This document shows, one piece after another, positions 45,929 through 54,573 of a DNA stretch of 64,000 nt. Location of the stretch: assembly GCA_030584065.1 (NCBI GenBank), contig CP129489.1, positions 830,640 to 894,639 on the forward strand. The letters are read 5' to 3'. The translations under genes were made by a program, and so were the position numbers. Below the pieces are notes generated by a model that was not told where the DNA came from, searched no databases, and saw nothing but the letters and a program-made list of their open reading frames with translations. Source of the stretch: Flavobacteriales bacterium (GTDB lineage: Bacteria; Bacteroidota; Bacteroidia; Flavobacteriales_F; PHOS-HE28). The number at the start of each line of letters is the position of its first letter. The first letter of the stretch is position 1.

Positions 45929-46807
45929 TCAGTAGTCGCCCAAGGTCTCCTCCAACTGGCCCAATGCGCTCTTCAATTGGGCATCGTTGGGGGCGATGCC
46001 ATGCCATGCATGGCTGTTCATCATGAAGTCCACGCCTTGGCCCATCTCCGTGCGCATGAGGATCATGATGGGCTTGCCCTTGCCCGTCATGCCCTTGGCC
46101 GTGCTCAACGCGCCGAGGAGCGAGGCCATGTCGTTGCCGTTGGTCTCCAGCACCTGCCACCCGAAGGCCTCCCATTTCGCACGGAGGTTGCCCAAGGGAA
46201 GCACATCATCCACATCGCCGTCAATCTGGCGGCCGTTGTAGTCGACTGTGCTGATCAGGTTGTCCACGCCTTTGGCAGCGGCATACATGGCGGCTTCCCA
46301 GATCTGCCCTTCCTGCAGTTCACCGTCGCCATGCAGGCTGTAGACGAGCGTGGCGTCGCCGTTCAGTCGCTTTGCGAGGGCCGCCCCGATGGCTACGCTC
46401 AACCCCTGGCCCAGCGATCCGCTGGCCATGCGCACTCCCGGCAGTCCCTCATGGGTGGTCGGGTGCCCCTGCAGGCGCGTATTGATCCGCCGGAAGGTGG
46501 CCAGTTCCGCAATGGGGAAATACCCGCTGCGGGCCAGCACGCTGTACCACGCTGGACTGATATGCCCGTTGCTCAGGAAGAAGAGATCCTGTCCGTGGCC
46601 ATCCATGTCCCAATTCGCCGGATCGTGCCGAAGCACTTGGAAGTAAAGGGCTGTGAGGTAATCCGCACAGCCCAGTGACCCACCCGGGTGGCCGCTCTGG
46701 GCGGCATGCACTTGGCGGACGATGTCGCGCCTGACCTGGCTGGCGATGCGCTGAAGTTCTGATACCGAGGGCTTGGCCGTGGCGGCCGGGAATGGGGAAT
46801 CGGTCAT
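45929..46807 (-). CDS. transketolase, N-terminal subunit
   Basis: 292 residues. HPGGSLGCADYLTALYF and GDGELQEGQIWEA...DYN form the TPP-phosphate and magnesium-binding (GDG...N) motif. This is the pyrophosphate-binding half of transketolase; its partner chain lies downstream. TACCTTTG sits 16 bases before the ATG. Confidence 0.9.
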   Translation of the reverse strand: MTDSPFPAATAKPSVSELQRIASQVRRDIVRQVHAAQSGHPGGSLGCADYLTALYFQVLRHDPANWDMDGHGQDLFFLSNGHISPAWYSVLARSGYFPIAELATFRRINTRLQGHPTTHEGLPGVRMASGSLGQGLSVAIGAALAKRLNGDATLVYSLHGDGELQEGQIWEAAMYAAAKGVDNLISTVDYNGRQIDGDVDDVLPLGNLRAKWEAFGWQVLETNGNDMASLLGALSTAKGMTGKGKPIMILMRTEMGQGVDFMMNSHAWHGIAPNDAQLKSALGQLEETLGDY

Positions 46808-46823
46808 GCCGGAAGCGGATGGT

Positions 46824-46831
46824 CAAAGGTA
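46824..46831 (-). promoter_or_regulatory. -7 element TACCTTTG for the transketolase operon
   Basis: Exact minus-strand TAnnTTTG match, 16 bases before the N-subunit ATG. Confidence 0.55.
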
Positions 46832-47141
46832 GACGGCCTGCCGGGCAGCCCCCGGAGCTGTGGATAACTGCTGAAAAAGGGCATCGGGGATGGCGCGCCG
46901 CCCAGGTCCGAACGTTCCGGCACCTTCCAGGCAACGTGCGGCAGGGGTGGACCTGTCTTGGGGCTATCCGGTGCTTCTGGTTTTGGACCGGTTCGTCATG
47001 AGGAGCGGGGGCCTTGGGGGTCCCCGCTCTGCTTTCTCTACCCATCGACCCAAGCCGGCCCAGTGAGGGAGCAATCGGGCATCCACTGCATGTCATGGGA
47101 CTGTCATTACCTTGAACCCGGCGCACCAGAGCGCCTCAGGG
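46832..47141 (+). other. intergenic spacer with terminator-like hairpin
   Basis: No convincing ORF. GAGCGGGG (47003-47010) pairs with CCCCGCTC (47022-47029), followed by TGCTTTCTC, resembling a plus-strand terminator, though no annotated plus-strand gene lies upstream for 9 kb. A small RNA ending there is possible. TACCTTG (47108-47114) could be the -7 element of the DinB gene. Confidence 0.35.
47003..47029 (+). terminator. orphan terminator-like hairpin
   Basis: Perfect eight-base stem GAGCGGGG/CCCCGCTC with an 11-base loop and a following pyrimidine-rich TGCTTTCTCT. It does not follow any annotated gene on this strand. Confidence 0.4.
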
Positions 47142-47675
47142 ATGCGTCTCCACGGCATGCAGTTGATTCCATGGGACCAGCGCCAGCTGGCGTATGGCCG
47201 CGGGTTGGAGGACCTGCCCCTGCTGCTCGAGCGCATGCGCGGAACACCGGCACGGCTTGCCTCGCTGATCCGCCATCACCCACTTGAGCGGCTCCTGTTG
47301 CGCCGGCAGGGCAACTGGAGCGCCATGGAGCATATCGCCCATCTGCTGCTGCTCGACCAGCGCCTGCAGGCTCGGGTGGATGATTTCGTGAGCCGCCGGC
47401 CCACGCTCTGCACTATCGACTTGGGCGATCAAGCCGAGTGCCTGGCCCAGCAAAGGCACCGTGCCCCCGGCGATCTGCTGGAGGAGTTCCGTCTCTCCCG
47501 CATGCTGCTGGTGAACCGGTACTGGGACATGGATGAGGCCGCCTTGCGCCACCAAGCCCAGCACCCGTGCCGCGGCATCCGCATGAGCCCGGCCGATATG
47601 GCGCTTTACGTGGCTGAGCACGACGACCACCACCTGGTGCGCATCCGCGGGCTCTTGGGAGCCTTCCCCGATTGA
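47142..47675 (+). CDS. DinB family protein
   Basis: 177 residues. NWSAMEHIAHLLLLDQRLQ is the first metal-ligand helix and AEHDDHHLVRI the C-terminal two-histidine motif of the DinB four-helix bundle. Family members are metal-binding, some thiol-dependent transferases. ATG 47142 is used; ATG 47157 is an alternative. Confidence 0.85.
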   Translation: MRLHGMQLIPWDQRQLAYGRGLEDLPLLLERMRGTPARLASLIRHHPLERLLLRRQGNWSAMEHIAHLLLLDQRLQARVDDFVSRRPTLCTIDLGDQAECLAQQRHRAPGDLLEEFRLSRMLLVNRYWDMDEAALRHQAQHPCRGIRMSPADMALYVAEHDDHHLVRIRGLLGAFPD

Positions 47676-47727
47676 CGCGGTTGTTGATCGGTTGTTAAGG
47701 CCGCCGGACGGGCCGAGCAGGTGCCGC

Positions 47728-47735
47728 TATCTTCG
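47728..47735 (+). promoter_or_regulatory. -7 element TATCTTCG
   Basis: TATCTTCG, 13 bases before the ATG at 47749. Confidence 0.5.
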
Positions 47736-47748
47736 GCGCCGCCCCAAA

Positions 47749-49113
47749 ATGGCCCATTGCATGCGCGCCTTGGTACTGCTATCACGCCTCATCGTCGGGT
47801 CCTTGTTCATCGTCAGCGGCCTCATCAAGGCCAACGATCCGCTGGGATTCTCCTACAAGCTGGAGGAGTACTTCGCCGAGAGCGCGCTCAACCTCCCCTT
47901 CCTGGAGCCTTATGCGCTGACCCTGGCCGTCCTGGCCTGCCTTGCGGAAGTGGTGCTGGGCTTCGCTGTCCTGTTCGGCGGAAGGCTCCGGCTCGCCGCC
48001 GTGGCCCTCTTCGTCCTCACCGTCTTCTTCGGCTGGCTCACCCTCTACACCGCCACATGCGACCCGCAGGCCACCTACACGGTGGTCGTGAATGGGGTGA
48101 CCGAGGAGCGGAGCGTTACCTGCGTCACGGATTGCGGCTGCTTCGGCGATGCCATGAAGGGCAGCATCGGCCGCAGCCTCACCCCTTGGGAGAGCTTCTA
48201 CAAGGATGCCATCCTCTTCGTGTTCATCCTTCCCATCCTCGCCTACGCCTTCCGGCGCAAGGAGACGGCCTGGAACAGCAGGATTGATGACCTGATCCTC
48301 CTTCCCGGGGGATTGCTGCTGGTGGCGGTCTGGAGCTGGATCTTCACCTGGTGGGGGCCGGTCTGGTTCACGCTGGCCGGCTTCCTGGGCTATGCGGTCA
48401 TCAAGCGCGGCATGCAAGGCGTCCGCGCCGAATGGATCACCGCTGCATGGGTGTCCCTCATCACGCTGGCCTTCACCGGCTGGTGCTACACCCACCTGCC
48501 CGTGCGTGACTACCGTCCATACGCGGTGGGGAAGAGCATCCTTCAGCAGATGCAGGAGGCCAAGCCTCCAGTGAACAAGGTTTTCCTGAGCTACCGCAAC
48601 ACCGCCACCGGCGAAGTGAAGGAATACGACACCAGCGGACCCTACCCGTGGGACGACCCCGCCTATGAGCTCGTTGAGAACAGCAACCGCGTGGTGGAAG
48701 TGGAGCCGGGCATCCAATCGCAGGTGCAGGACTTCCGGCTCACGGACCGCGATGACTACGACCTTACCGCGGATGTGCTCAATGAGCCATCGCCGATCCT
48801 GCTGGTCACCGCCTACAACCTGCGGAAGACGGACACGGGCAACATGGCTGCCATCGCCCGGTTGGCACAGGAGGCGCAGGCGGCCGGATGGTACGTGTAT
48901 GGCATCACCACCAACAGCTGGGAGGAGGTGGAGGAGTTCCGCCACGCGCATCAGCTGCCCTTCGAATTCGTGCGGTGCGATGAGAAGGTGATCAAGACCA
49001 TGGTGCGCGCCAACCCCGGGGTGATGGTGCTCCAGAACGGCGGCGTGAAGGGCATCTGGCACGGCAATCATGCACCCACCCTGACCGAGGCCCAGGCGGT
49101 GCTGAGTCGTTGA
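47749..49113 (+). CDS. BT_3928-type DoxX-like membrane protein with thioredoxin-like tail
   Basis: 454 residues; ATG at 47749 has an AAA run just upstream, ATG 47761 also fits. Four or more hydrophobic segments fill about 1-245, with SGLIKANDPLGFSYKLEEYF and a CVTDCGCFGDAMK loop, both typical of the Bacteroidota BT_3928 family. The C-terminal 160 residues look like a thioredoxin fold but lack CxxC at the usual place. Probably quinone- or thiol-linked; unproven. Confidence 0.8.
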   Translation: MAHCMRALVLLSRLIVGSLFIVSGLIKANDPLGFSYKLEEYFAESALNLPFLEPYALTLAVLACLAEVVLGFAVLFGGRLRLAAVALFVLTVFFGWLTLYTATCDPQATYTVVVNGVTEERSVTCVTDCGCFGDAMKGSIGRSLTPWESFYKDAILFVFILPILAYAFRRKETAWNSRIDDLILLPGGLLLVAVWSWIFTWWGPVWFTLAGFLGYAVIKRGMQGVRAEWITAAWVSLITLAFTGWCYTHLPVRDYRPYAVGKSILQQMQEAKPPVNKVFLSYRNTATGEVKEYDTSGPYPWDDPAYELVENSNRVVEVEPGIQSQVQDFRLTDRDDYDLTADVLNEPSPILLVTAYNLRKTDTGNMAAIARLAQEAQAAGWYVYGITTNSWEEVEEFRHAHQLPFEFVRCDEKVIKTMVRANPGVMVLQNGGVKGIWHGNHAPTLTEAQAVLSR

Positions 49114-49190
49114 CCGGGCTGAAGCCAGGGCCTTTCGTAACCGGTACCCATCTTTGCCTCGCCCGGCTTCAGTTCCGCCGGCCCCCACGC

Positions 49191-49955
49191 ATGCGCACCA
49201 TCGTTGCCGGAAACTGGAAGATGAATACCGACCGGGACAGCGCCGCGGCGCTGCTCGCGGCCATGGTGGAGGCATCGGATGCCTTCCCGCGCCATGTGGA
49301 CGCCATCGTGGCCCCTCCGTTCCCTTTCCTGGAGATGGCCGTTCGTCTGTGCGCCGGCACACGCATCGCCGTGGCGGCGCAGAATTGCCATCAGGCGGAC
49401 AAGGGGGCATTCACCGGTGAGGTGAGCGCCGCTATGCTCCGCAGCCTGGGGGTGCAGGCCTGCATCGTAGGCCACAGCGAGCGGCGCCAGTACTTCGGGG
49501 AGTCCGATGCCTTGATCGCGGAAAAGGTGCGGGCGCTGCTGGCGGCAGGCATCACGCCCATCCTCTGCTGCGGTGAGCGGAGGGAGGAGCGCGAGAGCGG
49601 CCGCCATTTCGACGTGGTGACAGAACAGCTGAAGGGGGCCTTGGATGGTATCGATGAGGCCCTTACGGCGCGATTGATCATCGCCTATGAGCCGGTTTGG
49701 GCGATCGGCACAGGGCTCACGGCCACCAAGGAGCAGGCGCAGGAAATGCACGCACGCATCAGGGCGCTGCTGCGCACGCATGCCCCCACCGCGGCGGAGG
49801 CCTTGCCGCTGCTCTATGGCGGCAGCTGCAACCCGGCCAATGCCGAGGGCATCTTCGGGCAGCCCGACGTGAATGGGGGGCTCATCGGCGGCGCCTCGCT
49901 CGATGCCGGCCAATTCACGGAGCTGGTCGGCATCGCGGGCCGGTGCAAGCCCTAG
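49191..49955 (+). CDS. tpiA: triosephosphate isomerase
   Basis: 254 residues, normal length. NWKMN holds the active-site Lys, VGHSERR the electrophilic His and AYEPVWAIGTG the catalytic Glu with the phosphate loop. Interconverts glyceraldehyde-3-phosphate and dihydroxyacetone phosphate. CATCTTTG at 49149-49156 may be a -7 variant. The start is ATG 49191; the ORF extends farther without similarity. Confidence 0.95.
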   Translation: MRTIVAGNWKMNTDRDSAAALLAAMVEASDAFPRHVDAIVAPPFPFLEMAVRLCAGTRIAVAAQNCHQADKGAFTGEVSAAMLRSLGVQACIVGHSERRQYFGESDALIAEKVRALLAAGITPILCCGERREERESGRHFDVVTEQLKGALDGIDEALTARLIIAYEPVWAIGTGLTATKEQAQEMHARIRALLRTHAPTAAEALPLLYGGSCNPANAEGIFGQPDVNGGLIGGASLDAGQFTELVGIAGRCKP

Positions 49956-49990
49956 TTTAGCCCGCAATGCCACCCATCGGCGATGACCGT

Positions 49991-51217
49991 ATGATCCCCT
50001 TCTCACCGCCGCGCATCGACGACCGCACCGTGAAGGCGGTAGAGGAGGCCCTGCGCAGCGGCTGGATCACCACGGGGCCGCGCACCAAGGAGTTCGAGCG
50101 GCAGCTGGCCGCGTATTGCGGCGTGGAACGAGTGCTGGCGCTCAACAGCTGGACGAACGCCTGCGAGCTCGTGCTGCGCTGGTACGGCATCGGCCCCGGC
50201 GACGAGGTCATCGTGCCGGCCTATACCTATTGCGCCACCGCCAACATCGTGATGCACGTGGGCGCAAAGCCGGTGCTGGTGGACGTGCTGGATGACTTCA
50301 CCATCGACCCGGAAGCCGTGCGGAAGGCCATCACCCATCGCACCAAGTGCATCATTCCGGTGGATATCGGAGGCCTGCCTGCGCAAGTGGGCCGCATCAT
50401 GCGGATCGCAGAGGAGGCCTGCGGGCTCTTCACGCCCAAGGTGAACCTGCGCGTGGATGGAACCAACCCCCAGATGCGCTTGGGACGGGCGCTGGTGCTG
50501 GCAGACGCAGCGCATTCCTTCGGGGCGCGCATCGCCGGCCAGCCGGTGGGCGGCCAGGCGGACATCACCGGATTCAGTTTCCATGCCGTGAAGAACCTGA
50601 CCACGGCTGAGGGCGGTGCGCTGGCCTTTCACCTGCCGGAGCCCTTCAGCAGCGAGGAGCTCTATCGGTACTTCAATGTCCTGAGCCTCCACGGCCAGAG
50701 CAAGGATGCCCTGGCCAAGAATCAACCCGGCGCGTGGCGCTACGATGTGGAGTTCCCGGGCTACAAGTGCAACATGACCGACCTGCAGGCGGCCATCGGC
50801 CTGGTGGAGCTGGGGCGGTACGATGGCGAGACCCTGCCCAGGCGGAAGGCCATCTGTGCGCGGTACCATGCCGCCTTCGCCGGTGACGACCGCTTCGTGG
50901 CCCCGGTGCTCGCCGATGAGGGGCGCGAGGGCAGCTATCATCTTTACATGCTCCGCATCGCAACGGCCTCCGAGGAACAGCGTGATGCCACCATCGCGGC
51001 CATCGCCAAGCGCGGGGTGAGCGTGAATGTCCACTTCATCCCCTTGCCGCTGCTGAGTCTCTACAAGGGCCAGGGCTACCTCATCGGCGATTTCCCGAGC
51101 ACCTATCGGCAGTACAGCCGCGAGATCAGCCTGCCGGTGTACTTCGACCTCACGGACGATCAGGTGGACGAGGTGGTGAAGGCGGTGAAGGAGTCGGTGC
51201 GGGAGGTGATGGGCTGA
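49991..51217 (+). CDS. DegT/DnrJ/EryC1 aminotransferase
   Basis: 408 residues from ATG 49991; an ATG at 49967 is also in frame. PFSPPRID and ALRSGWITTGPRTKEFE open the fold; FHAVKNLTTAEGGAL carries the PLP lysine. This family aminates sugar ketones or aldehydes on nucleotide-linked or free sugars. It is followed 42 bases later by an iron alcohol dehydrogenase, which together recall KdnA/KdnB, the enzymes that make 8-amino-Kdo; see findings. Confidence 0.85.
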   Translation: MIPFSPPRIDDRTVKAVEEALRSGWITTGPRTKEFERQLAAYCGVERVLALNSWTNACELVLRWYGIGPGDEVIVPAYTYCATANIVMHVGAKPVLVDVLDDFTIDPEAVRKAITHRTKCIIPVDIGGLPAQVGRIMRIAEEACGLFTPKVNLRVDGTNPQMRLGRALVLADAAHSFGARIAGQPVGGQADITGFSFHAVKNLTTAEGGALAFHLPEPFSSEELYRYFNVLSLHGQSKDALAKNQPGAWRYDVEFPGYKCNMTDLQAAIGLVELGRYDGETLPRRKAICARYHAAFAGDDRFVAPVLADEGREGSYHLYMLRIATASEEQRDATIAAIAKRGVSVNVHFIPLPLLSLYKGQGYLIGDFPSTYRQYSREISLPVYFDLTDDQVDEVVKAVKESVREVMG

Positions 51218-51259
51218 CCAGGCCGGGGTGCGTTCCTTTGCAGGCAGCTACTCCTGCAC

Positions 51260-52342
51260 ATGCAACTCTTCCGCAACTTCAAATCCGTCACCAAGACCTG
51301 CTACGGCCGCGGCAGCTTCGGCAAGCTGGGCGAAATCCTGGAGCCCCACCGCGGCGCGGGCAAAGGCTTCATGGTCTTCCTCGTCGACCACTATTTCGAG
51401 GGCAAGGCCGACCTCATTGCGCGTATCCCGAAGCAGGCGGAGGACGAGTTGATCTTCTGCAGCACGAAGAGAGAGCCCAGCACGGAGCAGATCGACGGCC
51501 TGCGGGACGACATCCTTGCACGTCGAGGGCTGCCTGCCGGTGTGGTCGGCATCGGCGGCGGCAATGTGATGGACGTGGCCAAGGCGCTCTCCCTCATGCT
51601 CACCAACGCGGGCAGCAGCGTGCAGTACCAGGGCCTCAACCTCATCAAGAAGCCCGGCATCTACCACTGCGGCGTGCCCACCATAAGCGGCACCGGCGCG
51701 GAGGTGAGCATGACGGCCGTCCTCACAGGCCCGGTGAAGAAGCTCGGCCTCAAGTGCGATTGGACCGTCTTCGACCAGATCGTGCTGGACCCGGACCTTA
51801 TCGCCAGCGTGCCCACCGACCAGTGGTTCTACACCGGCATGGACACCTACATCCACAGCGTGGAGGCCATCACCGGCACCAAGAAGAACACCTTTGCCGA
51901 AGCCTACAGCGAGAAGGCACTCGACATGTGCCGCGAGGTGTACCTGAAGCGCGACCGCAGCGACCCCAAGAGCGACGAACTGCTGATGGTGGCCAGCTAC
52001 ATGGGGGGGCTCAGCCTCACCTACAGCGAGGTGGGCGTGTGCCACGCGCTGAGCTACGGTCTGGGCAAGGTGCTGGAGATGCACCACTGCTTCGCCAACT
52101 GCGTGGCCTTCAATCAGCTCGAGGACGTGTATGGCGATTATGTGCAGGAGTTCAAGCACATGGTGAAGGAGCGTGGCGTGCATATCCCGGCCAACCTGGC
52201 CAAGGAATGGGATGAGGCCACCCTCGATGCCATGGCCGAAGTGGCCTACAACCTGCCGCACATGTGGGACCACGCATTCGGTCCCGATTGGCAGCAGGTG
52301 TTGGACCGCGAGCGGATCAAGGGATGGTACAGGAGGATGTAA
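51260..52342 (+). CDS. iron-containing alcohol dehydrogenase, KdnB-like
   Basis: 360 residues. FRNFKSVTKTCYGRGSFGKL at the start, GIGGGNVMDVAKA for NAD binding, PTISGTGAEVS, and metal ligands in MDTYIHSVE, GVCHALSYG and MHHCF. The opening and the FYTGMDTYIHSVE stretch recall KdnB, the Kdo 8-oxidase; I have not aligned them. It lies next to a DegT transaminase. If correct, it turns Kdo into the 8-aldehyde. Confidence 0.7.
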   Translation: MQLFRNFKSVTKTCYGRGSFGKLGEILEPHRGAGKGFMVFLVDHYFEGKADLIARIPKQAEDELIFCSTKREPSTEQIDGLRDDILARRGLPAGVVGIGGGNVMDVAKALSLMLTNAGSSVQYQGLNLIKKPGIYHCGVPTISGTGAEVSMTAVLTGPVKKLGLKCDWTVFDQIVLDPDLIASVPTDQWFYTGMDTYIHSVEAITGTKKNTFAEAYSEKALDMCREVYLKRDRSDPKSDELLMVASYMGGLSLTYSEVGVCHALSYGLGKVLEMHHCFANCVAFNQLEDVYGDYVQEFKHMVKERGVHIPANLAKEWDEATLDAMAEVAYNLPHMWDHAFGPDWQQVLDRERIKGWYRRM

Positions 52343-52364
52343 CCCCGATGCCCGGCGCTGATGG

Positions 52365-53495
52365 TCAGCGTGCAGTAGGGTCGAAGCCCTGAACCCGCTC
52401 CGCGATCCGGCGGGCGGCGATGCCCACCAACTGCGGGCGGGCAGGGCCGCGCTCAAGGTCATCCTTGCCCACGCGTATCACCTCGGAGGCGTGGATGCGA
52501 CCGGTCTCCGTTTCGATGAGCTGCATTTGCAGCTCAAGGTTCCGAGACAGCACATCGTCGTAACGGAGGATCCTGCCGGTGAGCACGAACCGTGCGCCCA
52601 GAAGTCGGCCTGCCTTCACAGCGCCCTGCTCATCGAACGAGCCATTCATCTGCCGGCGCTGCTCCGCAAGGATCGCTTCCGTGTGGTCGCGGTCGACGAG
52701 CAGGGCGAAAGGGTCCTTGAGGTCGAGGATGGCCGCCTTCACATTGGCGGCCAGCTGCGATTCCAAGGAACTCGATTTCGTGAGCGAGAGCAGCTCCATG
52801 TACAGCCCCGGGTTGAGGATGGGCAGGTAGGAGAGGGTGTAGCTCGCCTTTTGGCGGCACTGCTCCCGGCGTTCCAGGGCATCCTTGTGGGCTGCATCCA
52901 TGGCTACCACCCGGTCGAATCGCCGGTAGGCCTCCCGCCAGATGCCCAATGCCTGGGCCCGTGCGCCTTCCTGATAGATGGGCTCCACTCGGGCAAGGGT
53001 CATGAGGTGCTGGGCATCACGTCGCTCGGGGTCGAGCCGGGCGCTGCGCGCGGCCAGGTCCTCCGCCTCGCCGTATCGCCCATTCCTGAAGCTGGCCTCG
53101 GCCTCGGTGAAGAGCCGCGCGGCCTCCTGGCGTATCGCTTCCTTGCGCTGCATCTCGAAGAGGGCGTCCCATTCCACGTGCAGGCCCCGATTGCGCAGGT
53201 CCGTCCGGTAGCGCTCGGCTTCATCGCGTGTCGCATCTCCCGCGCTGAGGTCGCCAAGGCGATAGGCGGCGAGCGCCTTGTCCTGGAGCCGATTGAAGAG
53301 CCCCTGGGCGGTGCGCTGGGCGCCCGCGAGCGCCTGCATTTCCCGCGGCCGTTGGGCGCGGATAGTGAGGTACTCCTCCATGGCCTGGCTCAGCAGGCCC
53401 TCCTTCTCCAGCGCTGCGGCGTGCTCCAGCTGCTTCCGGGTGCCTGCGCAACCGGTCAAGGCCAGGATGATCAGGAGGAGGCCGGCGCAGCGCAT
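52365..53495 (-). CDS. TPR lipoprotein with CsgG-like domain
   Basis: 376 residues. Lipobox LTGC puts the lipidated cysteine at 16. Residues about 30-210 are helical repeats (TPR-like), and about 225-350 (LVDRDHTEAILAEQRRQMNGSFDE, LLGARFVLTGRI) resemble the CsgG/curli-assembly fold, often used in periplasmic lipoprotein assemblies. An upstream in-frame start exists but the lipoprotein signal and a TATTTTCG element 13 bases before support 53495. Divergent from the FecCD gene. Confidence 0.7.
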   Translation of the reverse strand: MRCAGLLLIILALTGCAGTRKQLEHAAALEKEGLLSQAMEEYLTIRAQRPREMQALAGAQRTAQGLFNRLQDKALAAYRLGDLSAGDATRDEAERYRTDLRNRGLHVEWDALFEMQRKEAIRQEAARLFTEAEASFRNGRYGEAEDLAARSARLDPERRDAQHLMTLARVEPIYQEGARAQALGIWREAYRRFDRVVAMDAAHKDALERREQCRQKASYTLSYLPILNPGLYMELLSLTKSSSLESQLAANVKAAILDLKDPFALLVDRDHTEAILAEQRRQMNGSFDEQGAVKAGRLLGARFVLTGRILRYDDVLSRNLELQMQLIETETGRIHASEVIRVGKDDLERGPARPQLVGIAARRIAERVQGFDPTAR

Positions 53496-53508
53496 GAGCA
53501 GAGGGGGG

Positions 53509-53516
53509 CGAAAATA
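53509..53516 (-). promoter_or_regulatory. -7 element TATTTTCG
   Basis: Minus-strand TATTTTCG, 13 bases before the lipoprotein ATG; back to back with the plus-strand element at 53545. Confidence 0.5.
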
Positions 53517-53544
53517 CCCGCACAAGCCCCGTGCCGTCCCCAGT

Positions 53545-53552
53545 TATGTTTG
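53545..53552 (+). promoter_or_regulatory. -7 element TATGTTTG
   Basis: Exact TAnnTTTG match, four bases before the FecCD ATG at 53557. Confidence 0.6.
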
Positions 53553-53556
53553 CCCG

Positions 53557-54573
53557 ATGCGCGCACGCACCACCGGGATCCTGCTGCTGCTTGGCCTGAT
53601 GGTGCCGGCCTTGCTGCTCCTGGAGCTCGCATGGGGCTCCACGGCGGTGCCTTTCCCGGAGGCGCTGGCGGATCTCGTCCACGGAAGCCGGGGCGGGGGT
53701 ATCTCCATCGTGCGCGACCTTCGGTTGCCGCAGGCGCTCACCGCGATCATCGCCGGGGCTGGATTGGCCGCTGGCGGACTGCTCATGCAGACGGTATTCC
53801 GCAATCCGCTCGCCGGGCCGTCCATCCTGGGTGTGAGCTCGGGTGCCGGTCTTGGCGTGGCCTTGGTGATGCTCGCCTTCCCGCTCTGGTCGCCGCTCCG
53901 GCTGCCTGCGGATCTGGCATTGCTGGCGGCGGCCCTGGCCGGGGCGCTGGGAACGCTGATGGTGGTGATGGCCGCCGACCGCCGGGTCGGCCATCCGGCC
54001 ACGCTGCTCATCGTGGGCCTGCTCCTCGGCTACCTGTGCAGCGCGCTCGTCAGCGTGCTGGAGGCGGCGGGCACTGCCACCGCCGTGCACGGGTTCGTGC
54101 TGTGGGGGATGGGATCCTTCGCGGGGGTGGGGATGGACCGGGTGCCTTGGCTCGCCGTGCCCGTGGTGGTGGGGCTGGTCCTTGCACTTGCCGCCATCAA
54201 ACCGCTCAACGCGCTACTGCTGGGTGAGGCCTATGCGCACACCATGGGCGTTGATGCGGTGCTGGTACGGAGGGCGCTGCTGTGGTGCACAGGCGTCATG
54301 GCTGGTGCCATCACCGCGTTCTGCGGCCCAATAGCCTTCATCGGCCTGGTGACGCCGCATCTGGCCCGTGCGCTGCTCCGTACCAGCCACCATGGCCTCC
54401 TTCTGCCGGCCACGATCCTGCTCGGTGCATCCCTTGCCATGGCTTGCGACCTGATTGCACGCATCGGCATCGCGGGCACGGTGCTGCCGCTGAATGCCGT
54501 CACCTCGCTCTTGGGCGTTCCGGTGGTGGCTTGGGTGCTCTTCGCCGGCAAACGATGGTCCAGCGCGGCATGA
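53557..54573 (+). CDS. FecCD-family iron/B12 ABC permease
   Basis: 338 residues with about nine hydrophobic segments. LRLPQALTAIIAGAGLAAGG and NPLAGPSILGVSSGAGLG are FecCD signature blocks, and GPIAFIGLVTPHLAR contacts the ATPase. It imports siderophores, heme or cobalamin; no substrate-binding protein is adjacent. Its stop overlaps the ATPase start (ATGA). Confidence 0.88.
   Translation: MRARTTGILLLLGLMVPALLLLELAWGSTAVPFPEALADLVHGSRGGGISIVRDLRLPQALTAIIAGAGLAAGGLLMQTVFRNPLAGPSILGVSSGAGLGVALVMLAFPLWSPLRLPADLALLAAALAGALGTLMVVMAADRRVGHPATLLIVGLLLGYLCSALVSVLEAAGTATAVHGFVLWGMGSFAGVGMDRVPWLAVPVVVGLVLALAAIKPLNALLLGEAYAHTMGVDAVLVRRALLWCTGVMAGAITAFCGPIAFIGLVTPHLARALLRTSHHGLLLPATILLGASLAMACDLIARIGIAGTVLPLNAVTSLLGVPVVAWVLFAGKRWSSAA

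Noticed and set aside
43454..46807. Transketolase halves as a broken gene
   Set aside because: Both halves have full starts, stops and motifs; two-chain transketolases are normal in Bacteroidota. The vWA gene between them is the unusual part.
53496..53556. Cobalamin or other riboswitch before the FecCD importer
   Set aside because: The plus-strand -7 element ends four bases before the ATG, leaving no leader for a riboswitch.
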